A stretch of DNA of 64,000 bases, from positions 66,515,575 to 66,579,574 of the forward strand of contig OW388294.1 in NCBI GenBank assembly GCA_936450465.1, read 5' to 3'. The notes below the pieces were generated by a model. That model worked only from the letters and a program-made list of their open reading frames with translations. It had not been told where the DNA came from and did no database searches. Shown one piece after another: positions 11,980 to 22,215 of this stretch. Positions within the stretch are counted from its first letter, which is position 1. Each line of letters begins with the position of its first letter. The position numbers and the translations under genes were made by a program. The DNA comes from Gibbula magus (Eukaryota > Mollusca > Gastropoda > Trochida > Trochidae).

Positions 11980-13400
11980 GATGTAATTTTAACGTATCAA
12001 TTGATGGATTAACGTATCAATTTATGGACTGAGAAATCAGTTGAATTAATGCATTTGCGAATCAGGTTGACAAATCAGTTTTTGGATTGACGAATCAGAA
12101 TCATCCTGATGAATCAGTAGACGGTTGACGAATCAGTAGACGGTTGATGAATCAGTAGACGGTTGACGATTCAGTAGTTGGTTGATGAATCAGTAGACGG
12201 TTGATGATTCAGTAGACGGCTGATGATTCAGGTTGATGATTCAGTAGAATGAATCAGTAGACGGTTGACGAATCAGTAGACGGTTAGACGGTTGACGAAT
12301 CAGTAGACGGTTGACGAATCAGTAGGCGGTTGATGAATCAGTAGGCGGTTGATGAATCAGGAGGCGGTTGATGATTCAGTAGACGGTTGTGGATTCAGTA
12401 GACGGTTGATGAACCAGTAGACCGTTGATGATTCAGTAGACGGTTGATGATTCAGGTTGATGATTCAGTAGACGGTTGATGAATCAGTAGACGGTTGACG
12501 AATCAGTAGACGGTTAGACGGTTGATGAATCAGTAGATGGTTGACGAATCAGTAGGCGGTTGACGAATCAGTAGACGGTTGATGAATCAGTAGACGGGTG
12601 ATGAATCAGTAGACGGTTGATGAATCAGTAGACGGTTGATGAATCAGTAGACGGTTGATGAATCAGTTGATGAATCAGCAGACGGTTGATGATTCAGTAG
12701 ACGGTTGATGAATCAGTAGACGGTTGATGATTCAGGTTGATGATTCAGTAGACAGTTGATGAATCAGTAGACGGTTGACGAATCAGTAGACGGTTAGACG
12801 ATTGATGAATCAGTAGACGGTTGACGAATCAGTAGGTGAATGACGAATCAGCAGGTGGATTGATGAATCAGTAGACGGTTGATGAATCAGTAGACGGTTG
12901 AAGAATCAGTAGGTGGTTGATGAATCAGTAGATTGTTGATGAATCAGTAGACGGTTGATGAATCAGTAGACGGTTGATGAATCAGTAGATGGTTGCTGAA
13001 TCAGTAGACGGGTGATGAATCAGTAGACAGTTGACGAATCAGTAGGCGGTTGATGAATCAGTAGACGGTTAACGAATCAGTAGATGGTTGATGAATCAGT
13101 AGGCGGTTGATGAATCAGTAGACGGTTGATGAATCAGTAGACGGTTGATGAATCAGTAGATGGTTGATGAATCAGTCAGTTGTTAACGAATCAGTTGGTT
13201 GACTGACGTATCAGTTGCTGGATTGACAAATCCTTGGTGGATTAACGATTAAGTTTTTGGATCGACGAATCAGTTGGTTGTTATGTAACAAATCAATTGG
13301 TTGATTGACGAATCAGTCGGTTGTTATGTAACGAATCAGTTGGTGGATTGATGAATCGGTTTGTGGATTGACGAATCAGGTGGCTAATGACGAATTCGTT
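11980..13400. repeat. 19-bp minisatellite, about 70 units
   Basis: Unit GTTGATGAATCAGTAGACG with common variants (GACGAATCA, GATGATTCA, GTAGGCG). The centre is homogeneous and both ends are more diverged (for example TTGGTTGTTATGTAACGAATCA near 13.3 kb). Larger segments are themselves repeated: the block with CGGTTAGACGG occurs near 12.28, 12.51 and 12.79 kb. It ends about 150 bp from the stop of the minus-strand PAN-Sushi-GON gene, so it could lie in that gene's 3' UTR. Confidence 0.95.
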
Positions 13401-13558
13401 GTTAAATCAGATTTCGGGTGGACGAATCAAGTGGTTGATTGAAGCTCACACTCCAAGTCACATATTAAAAAAGACCGCTTTAACGTTTTCCCTTAAATTA
13501 CCAACCTTTCATATTCTGACCCGTTTCGATTCTGATTTTGAAATCATTATACTGGAAC

Positions 13559-15001
13559 TCAACACAATGGTGAACCGGCGCCTGCTGTATCAACTGACTG
13601 GTCTCTATCCAGCACAAAACCAAGGCTAAGACCAGCTGGAAAACAAGCGGCACATGGTTGATGACAGGGGATTACAATGTGCCTTCCCGAATCAGTTTTC
13701 TCAATCCTGACCGGTTTTAGTAGGGATGCATCCCTTTTACTTTCCCATCGTTGATCTGGGTCGATTAAAAGTCCTGTTCCTTTGGTGTTCACTACAAAGT
13801 TTGATGACTTAGCTTCCCTGCACAAAGCATAGCAGTCGCCTATCGCCGCAAAAAATGTAAAGTAACATGTTTTTGTGATGTTAATAAAGGAGAAATCTCC
13901 CAGTCCGTGTGAATCTGTTGATAATTGGGAGATATCAGTTATTCTAATTTTGTGGAATCTTGTCGATTTGCAGCCATCTAATGTTCCTATTGGATTACAT
14001 GATACATCAGAGTAGTTCGCAAAGTTTTCTTTTGGCAGGGTCAGAAATTCCAAAGGGTCTCCACTGTTCATATTATGGCAGTATATCTTCACAGGTTTAT
14101 CATGCAATATTGCAGGGTATAGCCAATACTCTCCGTCACCATAGCTTCTGTTGCACTGCAACACTGCGGAACAAGTACGTGCAACACACTTCATCTCAGT
14201 CCAGGTCCCGTCAGACAGACAACTCACACTCCCGACTTTATCTAGGGAACCCTTGCATTCATATTCCAGAGTGGATCCTGTTGGCCATTCAGTTCCTGGA
14301 GTGATGAGTTCAGCATTCAAGACGTTCGGGGGATTGACACATACTTGAATGCAGCTGAACACACTCCATGTTCCGTCAGCTCGACATGTCGCATTGCCTT
14401 TCCCTTTGAAGTTAACATCACATTCATATGTAAGTATGGCTCCAACATCGTGAGAAATCGGCGATGTGAAGGATCCATTCTGCAGAGTCGGATTCTGACA
14501 TTCTTCCTTACAAATCATATCATTGATTCGGTCCACGCAGACAGAATTTCCTGGACAACCTCTTGCGCTACAAGATCCAGACAGGTTCAAAGGCCAGTTT
14601 GATATGTCACTTGAGATCGTCCCAACAACTTTCTTTACATTCTCTGATTCAGTGGTCGAGGTACTGTTCTTGTTGAGCTGACACTCCTGGGTACTGGGTT
14701 GGTAGTTGAAGGACTGACACGCTGATCTGAGGAGACATTGTTTAGAACATCCAACAAGTCCCAGACCTGTGAGTGTGAGGAATGTGGAACCAGTTATGGC
14801 CGTATCATCTTGGACATGCCGGAAGTTCTTTCTTGAAGAACACATTTGTGCAAAGATCCCATGTCCCTTCACAATCCAAACTGCAGCTACAAGAGCGTGT
14901 ATAATACTTCTGTACCACATGATGGTTCCTTCAGAAGTGATTGAACTGAGTGATGTGGTGAACTGCTCATTATATTCTTGTACGTGATAAACCGTCTTCA
15001 T
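13559..15001 (-). CDS. Secreted PAN/Apple - Sushi - Sushi - GON domain protein
   Basis: A single-exon frame of 480 aa. The first Met is at 15001, but the Met at residue 28 (14918-14920) starts a good signal peptide (WYRSIIHALVAAVWIVKG, cleavage near GIFAQ), so the mature start is probably there. Domains in order: PAN/Apple-like, about 54-135 (CSKQCLLRSACQSFNY); a partial EGF-like Cys cluster, 144-167; Sushi 1, about 168-217 (CQNPTLQNGSF ... CRADGTWSVFSC); Sushi 2, about 221-272 (CLSDGTWTEMKC); and a C-terminal GON-like domain, about 277-465 (GEYWLYP, KIYCHNMNSGDPLEFLTLP, GDCYA, GTGLLIDPDQRW). GON is best known at the C terminus of ADAMTS9/20; no protease domain is present here. PAN and Sushi modules mediate carbohydrate or protein binding, so an extracellular recognition or matrix role is likely but not shown. 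No intron is visible. Confidence 0.85.
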   Translation of the reverse strand: MKTVYHVQEYNEQFTTSLSSITSEGTIMWYRSIIHALVAAVWIVKGHGIFAQMCSSRKNFRHVQDDTAITGSTFLTLTGLGLVGCSKQCLLRSACQSFNYQPSTQECQLNKNSTSTTESENVKKVVGTISSDISNWPLNLSGSCSARGCPGNSVCVDRINDMICKEECQNPTLQNGSFTSPISHDVGAILTYECDVNFKGKGNATCRADGTWSVFSCIQVCVNPPNVLNAELITPGTEWPTGSTLEYECKGSLDKVGSVSCLSDGTWTEMKCVARTCSAVLQCNRSYGDGEYWLYPAILHDKPVKIYCHNMNSGDPLEFLTLPKENFANYSDVSCNPIGTLDGCKSTRFHKIRITDISQLSTDSHGLGDFSFINITKTCYFTFFAAIGDCYALCREAKSSNFVVNTKGTGLLIDPDQRWESKRDASLLKPVRIEKTDSGRHIVIPCHQPCAACFPAGLSLGFVLDRDQSVDTAGAGSPLC

Positions 15002-15009
15002 ATCAAATT

Positions 15010-16630
15010 AGTTCGTATTAAGCATCAATCACGTGTTCTTCATCATTAAGTTTTAATAAATGTCTGTATAGAAAAGCACCGGTACACATAAAACATGCTG
15101 ATTGATTATTTTGACAGATAGATATAGGTACGTATAATATGACAAATATATACAAATCATCTAATTAGTGTAGGAGAACCCGGATCCTTGATCGATACGA
15201 TATCAAACGAAGCATGTAAGGCGAGTTCACGACTCAACTAGACTATTATCTAAGAATATATAATAAGAAGATCGAGGGTCATGGACCGACCGTGAAGAGA
15301 GGGTGATATTTGTGTGCCCTGGCTACTGGCCAGGTGCCACGGAACCTATGCTCAATTTTTGACTGAAAAGTGGTCAATGGCAGGTAAGTAAATGTGCAAA
15401 AGCTGAATGCCCAACGCGATACAGGGAAGTGGCTGTATTAGAAAGACAATGATGATAGAACTACTTGAAATTAATTGTGGACCGGGGCTTGAATATGATA
15501 ACATGAAAGCGATAGAACGCGAGTTCGAATTCACCATTCTAACGTTTAATATTTTTCATCTATCAACATATACAACATCTACACTACAAATATACTGTGG
15601 AGCAAACAACTCTTAGAACCTAATTGTAAAACCCAAACTGGCCTAATGACCACCCGTCCATCCCTACCTGCTCGTAAATAATATAATCCTAACTCCCTAC
15701 TTCTAAATAATACACCGTGGAAGCGGATATTCTGTTTCATCACGAAACAAGGTCTCTGTTCAATCGCAGAACAAGAACTACCCCTTCCAAGTGAGCACAT
15801 GGCTGATATTAGTTGATCACAGACCAAGCAATGCAGTGAGCTTCTTCTTCTTCTCTTGGCGATTTTACGAGTGGTTTCATGCGGAGCTGATTTCCCACAT
15901 GAGCTTACAATGAAGCTACCCTTATATACCCTAGCTTGGGCCTATCTCACTTGTTGAAAAACACCCCCCCCCCCCCCCCCCCCCCCCTTAACAGAATGGA
16001 GAAGCCCGCTTCCCTCAACACAGTGACAATCAAACAGTGCATGTACATTTTACTCTCTGTCCTATGTGATTCCTATTAAATCCTTCCCAGTAATTATGAA
16101 TAATAACGTATAATAAATCACCTTTAATTTTAAAACGCACCCGTTACAAATTAAAACATTGAACATTTAGGTCATGCCAAAATAACAATGACGATAACTG
16201 AAAGCATCATTGAGCAGGCATTATTTTCTGTTTTACTCCCTAAAAAGTAATAGCATTTTGTTCATTTGCATATATCAATACGCGTATTTGAAGAAAAGTT
16301 ATATTTTGAAGTTAATGCAAAATAAACGAAGAATGACAGTGTTTGATAAATAAGTTATCATGCTCGTGTGTTTTGGAATGGTAAATATCCTGCAAGCATG
16401 TAATCAATCAATCAAGGTCGTTGCAATTATGTCGTCAACAGCAACACTTCAGAATCAATTACTCTATTTTTTTTATGTTATGATGAAATGTAAGTGATTA
16501 TTTATGTCCAAGAAAATAAGCAATAAATGTATAATTATGTTTTAAGGCACGCTGTATTTACTATTTGTTCGATCTATATTTCTTTTGGTTTTTACATTTT
16601 GAATTTACACTTTATCGAGGATGGTTCTTA
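15010..16630. other. Gene-free stretch with a poly-C run
   Basis: No coding feature supported. A run of 24 C lies at 15964-15987. The rest is AT-rich; nothing else is recognised. Confidence 0.45.
15964..15987. repeat. Poly-C tract (24 C)
   Basis: Uninterrupted C run directly after GAAAAACAC. Length is likely variable between individuals and error-prone in sequencing. Confidence 0.9.
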
Positions 16631-16638
16631 TCTATTAT

Positions 16639-17500
16639 CAAACATTACCAAGCTGGATGTATCAAGCATTACAAAACTGGTTTTATCAAGCATTACCAAG
16701 CTGGTTTTATCAAGCATTACCAAGCTGGTTTTATCAAGCATTACCAAGCTGGTTTTATAAAGCATTACCAAGCTGGTTTTATCAAGCATTATCAAGCTGG
16801 ATTTATCAAGCATTACCAAGCTGGTTTTATCAAGCATCATCAAGCTGGATTTATCAAGCATTACCAAGCTGGTTTTATCAAGCATTATCAAGCTGGATTT
16901 ATCAAGCATTACCAAGCTGGTTTTATCAAGCATTACCAAGCTGGTTTTATCAAACATTACCAAGCCGGTTTTATCAAGCATTACCAAGCTGGTTTTATCA
17001 AGCATTATCAAGCTGGATTTATCAACATTACCAAGCTGGTTTTATCAAGCATTACCAAGCTGGTTTTATCAAGCATTACCAAGCTGGTTTTATAAAGCAT
17101 TACCAAGCTGGTTTTATCAAGCATTATCAAGCTGGTTTTATCAAACATTATCAAGCGCGTTTTATCAAGCATTACCAAGCTGGTTTTATCAAGCATTATC
17201 AAGCTGGTTTTATCAAGCATTTCCATGATTAATTTTTATCGAGCATTACCATTATTGTTTTTATTAAGCATTACCATGATTATTTTCATCGAGAATTACC
17301 ATTATTATTTATATTAAGAATTACTATGGTGGTCGTATCAAGCTATTCCATGTTGGATGTTTCAATTATTATCATGTTGGTTAAATCAATAAGACCGTTT
17401 TATACATCATTACCATTATAATGTTATCAATTATTACCAAAATAGTATCATCAAGCATACCAATCTATTCAAACATTATCATTAATGGTTCACCAAATAT
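16639..17500. repeat. 24-bp minisatellite with a degenerate right flank
   Basis: Core 16639-17220 has about 24 units of CAAGCATTACCAAGCTGGTT + TTAT, with A/T and C/T variants. One 23-bp unit near 17025 shifts the register. From 17220 to about 17500 the same period continues but units diverge step by step. Because 24 is a multiple of 3, several frames are open on both strands (one reads YQALPSWF repeated); these are not genes. Confidence 0.95.
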
Positions 17501-17878
17501 GATAAAACATCGTTTATCAAGTAATTTCAAGTGTTGCGATTAACAGAATAGCAATACAGATTTTTTTATGAAATACCTTATGGTCATAAAAGTTTTTCTT
17601 TATAGATAACTACACGTATCTATAGTTACCAAAGCCTTGCGTCATGTTGATGAATTGTAGAATAGAAATATTTCTGATGAGGTTATATGATATAAAGATG
17701 AGTACTGAGACTTTACGAGCGATTTTCAGCGGAGCTGTTCTCTCACTCGGCATATGATATAAAGATAAAATCGAGCCCTTTATACTCAAACTAGTTCATG
17801 TACCGGGATGAATTTTCTATATGAATTCACGCATTAATTATGAGACAGGTAGCTTCAAACATTGGGAAGGAAGGTAAC

Positions 17879-18216
17879 TCTGAACCACATAGTAGCAGCT
17901 AGTTTCCAGTTCTGTCATTGTAGTGACTGAGAGTTCAAATCCAGGTGACCAATACTTAAATTTTTTAGAAAGCTATACAAACATTTCCCCGATAGATTTA
18001 TCTAAGCATTACCCAGAATAATACATCAAGATAAAAAATTAATCCATTCTGAACCACATAGTAGCAGCTAGTTTCCAGTTCTGTCATTGTAGTGACTGAG
18101 AGTTCAAATCCAGGTGACCAATACTTAAATTTTTTAGAAAGCTATACAAACATTTTCCCGATAGATTTATCAAGCACTACCCAGAATAATACATCAAGAT
18201 TAAAATTAATTCATTT
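17879..18216. repeat. 169-bp tandem duplication with tRNA-like block
   Basis: 17879-18047 and 18048-18216 are direct copies, more than 95% identical. Each holds GAGTTCAAATCC, close to the B box of tRNA genes, preceded by a small hairpin GTCA-TTGTAG-TGAC like an anticodon arm. This may be a dimer of a tRNA-derived SINE fragment. Confidence 0.75.
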
Positions 18217-18219
18217 TAA

Positions 18220-18960
18220 TTATTTCTAAGTTTATGCAGTTTTACATTGTTTAATCGATGAAAGTCATCTTACTACGAAGTTTCTGAAGAGTTTTATGCT
18301 GAGACCATCACGAGGTAATGGGGACGATATCATTTTACTTATCTTTAAACAGGTATATTTACTTACTGGGTGTATCACTGGCACACATTACACAAGCGAC
18401 ATGCTCGTATAATATGTAAATATAGTTCAAGTCCCTATATTTATAGTCCAAATAGGAAACTGGAACATATTTTCAAGGGAGGCTTCAATTTGGATATCTT
18501 TTGTGGAAAGGACTTTCGAGTGGGAATTTCTGTTCATACATACTTGTAATTTATACATGTACATGGCTATAACATAATACAGTTACATAATCGAGGTTTG
18601 TTTTGATGACTTCAGCTTTGACAATTTGGCAAAGAACAGCGCACATTCGTCCAAAAATAAAACCAGTGACTGAGTGAAGCCATTTATCGGTGTTATTAAA
18701 GGGAACGGTTTTGCCACAGCATGACGAGACATTTCTTATATATATGCCATATGTGTATGTTCAGAATCATCCATCTTTAAAATAAAATTGAACATAACAC
18801 TAGAACCTCGCTGTGTTCTTTGACCTGATAACTACTTCGCCCACGACAGGGGTCATGTCTTGTTTATGACTCGACTATTGTGCAATAACTATAGCGAACA
18901 AAACTTTTCCTTAATCTGCAATGCACTAAAATGAGTCACGTGGTCTCGGATATGACGGCT
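18220..18960. other. Gene-free AT-rich stretch
   Basis: Nothing recognised on either strand. Confidence 0.4.
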
Positions 18961-18964
18961 GACT

Positions 18965-19195
18965 ATGACTCTCTTGCGTGTTGCCGGGGATGTAGGATCA
19001 AACCCAGGCCCCCTTAGTCTGTTCCCGACAGAATGCAAACACGGTTATCCGTTCATAATGTATCTGGCCACAGTATATCGGGCATCCTCGGTTACCCATG
19101 ATTTTATATATGCTCCGTTACTCTCCACTATATCACCCATGGGAAACATTATTAGGGGAATCTGTTCTCAAATTACCCGCCCTTGGCCGGACTGA
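18965..19195 (+). pseudogene. LINE fragment with a 2A-like GDVGSNPGP motif
   Basis: A 76-codon frame starts MTLLRVAGDVGSNPGP. LINE proteins of the CR1 type often begin with a peptide of the form LLxxxGDVExNPGP, related to the 2A ribosome-skipping motif (D-V/I-E-x-N-P-G-P). Here the E is G. The rest of the frame is not recognisable and overlaps an inverted repeat of the neighbouring LINE 5' end, so this is a remnant. Confidence 0.4.
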
Positions 19196-19470
19196 CGTAG
19201 TCAGTAACCAAAGAAAATGCTCAATAGGATAAGACGGAAATGGTCAAGGGAGATAACCGGTGACGGATGGCTAACACAATGACCTCGCTTACTTTGAAAC
19301 GAAGTGATATGAATTGTCATTGGCTCGCAGGTCCAGGCTGCGTAGCAGTTTGATTGGCTCACGCCGGCCAAGGGCGGGTAATTTGAGTACAGATTCTCCT
19401 GATAAGGTTTCCCATGGGTGATAGTAACGGAACATATATAAAACCATGGATAACCGAGGGTGTATATCGG
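19077..19470. repeat. Inverted repeat at the 5' end of a LINE
   Basis: Left arm about 19077-19192 and right arm about 19352-19470 are reverse complements at about 85-90% identity (shared blocks CCTCGGTTA, TTTTATATATG, CCCATGGGAAAC, ATTACCCGCCCTTGGCCGG). The right arm contains the start codon of the ORF1-like frame at 19446. The layout suggests two head-to-head 5' ends or an inversion at insertion. Confidence 0.75.
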
Positions 19471-20471
19471 GAGAACAACTCAAGACCACTCTTAACGACC
19501 TCGCTATACAGCTCGCCTCATTGCACGGACAGATGACAAGCATGAAAGACAAGCTTGACAGATTCGCTCAAGACTACAATCAGCGTTTGTCATCTCTGCA
19601 AGAGGAAAACGATTCTCTCAGACATAAGGTATCGGAATTAAAATTAAAAACAGAAGAAGCACAGTCCCGCAAATCAAATCTAATTTTTCTTGGTTTACCA
19701 GATAAAAGGGAAGAGACATGGCAAGAAAGTGTGAAATGTGTAAGAGATTTTATGGCAACTTTCAATATAGAAATTGCTGATGCACTACACTTCGAGAGGG
19801 CACATCGAGTACATTCCAAATCATATTCCAGACCTCTTATTGTACGGTTCACCTTTTTCAAAGACTAATGTGATGTTTTTGATGCTGCTAAAACGTGTCT
19901 AAAAGGAAATAAAGACTTAAGAGTGTCTGAGGACTTTACACAGCGTGTTCGCCATGTCAGATCTAAACTGTTTGACTTTATGAAAACTTCTCGAGACGAG
20001 GGCACGGTTGCTTTTCTCAACTACGATAAACTTGTAGTTGATTGCAAAGTGTTCATCTATGACGAAGAAAATCGTGACATCAAGCAAATAGGTCAAAGGC
20101 GTGGATGGGCTCCTCGAGAAACAAACCGACGCTCTGATACGTCATTTATGACGTCAGACTCGACACGATAGCATTACGGCCATGACGTCAGTTCTCCCAA
20201 CAATTCACCAAATGAACCTGACTCTAGCGGGATTAACAACGACTCTTCTCTGTCAGACTCCAAATATCTACCTGTTGACAATGCACATACACTGATGCAT
20301 GCTGAACTGGACACAACGTCAATTACTGATACACCAATTCTGGTGACAAACATATATAAACTCACGTGCATAAGAAACGTCCCCATACAAAATACAAGAT
20401 ATTTCAATCGACGGGCGATAAATGCGACTGAAACAGCGTTACATCATGTCTTCAGAACCCAACAATACTAA
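19446..20471 (+). pseudogene. L1-like LINE ORF1, two in-frame stops
   Basis: One reading frame from ATG 19446 to TAA 20469-20471 (342 codons), interrupted only by TAA at 19866-19868 and TAG at 20169-20171. N-terminal coiled coil (about residues 10-75, LASLHGQMTSMKDKLDRF, LSSLQEENDSLRHKVSELK), then the RRM-like core starting SNLIFLGLPDKREETW and a basic C-terminal domain with NKDLRVSEDFTQRVR. The part after the second stop is Ser/Asp/Asn-rich and then reads to the final stop. The frame is kept across both stops, so the damage is two point changes and the copy is probably recent. ORF2 is missing downstream. Confidence 0.75.
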
Positions 20472-20974
20472 ATATGAATTTTCAAATCAGTATCTATTCA
20501 TAACTTAAAAGGCCAGTTTTGGCTTGTTTTGCGACGTCCTACAGAAATGACGCGTCAACAAATTTAATCAAAGAAGGTTATTTATGTCGAGGATATCTTT
20601 AATTAATTAAATTACTACTTTTTCAATGTTTTAATGATAAATTTGCTGAATTTTAGAAATACCAATATTATATTATCTGTGTCAATGCTATTGAAAACGA
20701 TTTTTGAAATAAGAAAAATGAATGTATAACATTGTCACGTGACTGAAAAATGTAAAAAAAACAAAACTGTATTATAGGTCATATGGCCTAAATTACTGAA
20801 TAAAGCTTCTGTCTGTCTGTAAAATGAGTAAAGATACACAAATTGTAATAAATCTTTAACAAAATGCATACACAAAAGTAAAGCTATAACTGCCAATACA
20901 ATAACCTGTTCCATTTTATGTGCGTGAGTCTGTGTCAATTTTATAATGCATTTGTGTTATTTGTGTCTTTGGCC

Positions 20975-21337
20975 TTAAAGGGGCAGTAGCACGTTTTTTC
21001 GCTGAAATAAGTCGATGAAATGTATTTGAACATAAATGTCACCAATAGTAAAACACCATTCTCTCTCCAGAAATTCAAATTGAAAATGAGTGTACATGGT
21101 TCGGTAAAGTCATGGGGATTGTTTTGGTAATGCGAAATGATTAAATTGTGTTCACAATAAAATGGCCGCCATGCAATTTTTGCTTTATACGCAACATCGT
21201 TATTATCACTAGGGATAACTGGTGTGTGTAATAACATGTTTTACCCTCTAAAGTTAATATAAATGACATAAACTATCATTATAAATGGGAAATTTGAAAA
21301 AATAAAATTTGCAAAAAACGTGCTACTGCCCCTTTAA
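20975..21337. mobile_element. TTAA MITE family 1, copy 1 (363 bp, complete)
   Basis: Begins TTAAAGGGGCAGTAGCACG and ends CGTGCTACTGCCCCTTTAA, so the inverted termini are perfect over about 18 bp inside TTAA. The core holds the family-wide block AATGGCCGCCATGCAA. No transposase; mobilised by a piggyBac/Kolobok-like enzyme if at all. The peptide-like similarity between copies is only shared DNA ancestry. Confidence 0.85.
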
Positions 21338-21929
21338 TACTGAATAGAATGTCTGTCTGACAAATATGAAGTCTTCAAAGGGGGCTATCATACACTCATG
21401 ATTGTATGTATGCATAAGCAAGTATATGATAAAGGTCATTATTGCGACATGCGAACACGTACTATCTACATGTAAGGCAGAATCATGAGAGCAGATATCA
21501 ACCAAACACACTCATAATTCATAACTGAGGCACATGAGTAAATGATGTTGCCATGGTACATCTTAAACAAACGTTTCGGATTTATCTTATTATCCAGATT
21601 ACTATAGTGACTAATGAATATGTATCTTAGGTTGGCATCTGTATTAGCATTATGACATTTCGAACATGTTTAATGACTTCTAAACATTAGTAAGATTAGT
21701 AAGATCAATGTCAGCCGGTTTAAGAACAGATCAGAAGATATGTGAGTTATATTTCTCAAAGTTCACATATGTAGACATTTCAGTTCAATAGTTAATAAAA
21801 TGCATTTAAATGCTACATTATATTTATACATATCCATAAACACTCACATAATTGATATGCTTGATGCATAGATATTTGCTCAAAATACCTTCTTTAATGA
21901 CAGTTTTAATAAATTGGTATAAGAAATGT

Positions 21930-22205
21930 GTTCACAGACAGATGAAAACTGCATTCCTCAGACGGTGTATCCCTGGTGAGTTGAAATCCATCAGAGCAAG
22001 ACGATAAACCTGACACCCAAACTGGTTTAGTGTCTCGCCCATGCGCAGACCAACATTTCTTCTTTCTTTATTGTTTGTATACAATAGATATGCTCTGTAC
22101 ATGACAGCCTCTCCCGGCCTGTAAACCAGTTTGACAGTTGGAGTTTTGCAAGGAGACTACCTGTGTGCCTTTTTCTTTTACCTTGTTGGATAATTACCGT
22201 TCAAA
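21930..22205 (+). promoter_or_regulatory. Upstream region and 5' UTR of gene A
   Basis: DNA before the start codon of gene A. It is richer in GC than its surroundings (for example CCTCTCCCGGCCTG at about 22110). No TATA box at a convincing distance is visible. Placed by position only. Confidence 0.25.
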
Positions 22206-22215
22206 ATGAGTACAG
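22206..22215 (+). CDS. Gene A exon 1 coding part (Met-Ser-Thr, phase 1)
   Basis: ATG AGT ACA G followed by donor GTGAGA. The first codon of exon 2 is completed as GAA (Glu). The same three residues and phase start gene B at 41993, which supports this tiny coding exon. Confidence 0.7.

Noticed and set aside
11980..13400. CRISPR-like array
   Set aside because: Repeat units are directly adjacent with no unique spacers, and the DNA is eukaryotic; it is a minisatellite.
16565..17232. Overlapping long open frames on both strands over the 24-bp repeat
   Set aside because: Period is a multiple of 3 and the frames are pure repeat translations with no domain or start context.
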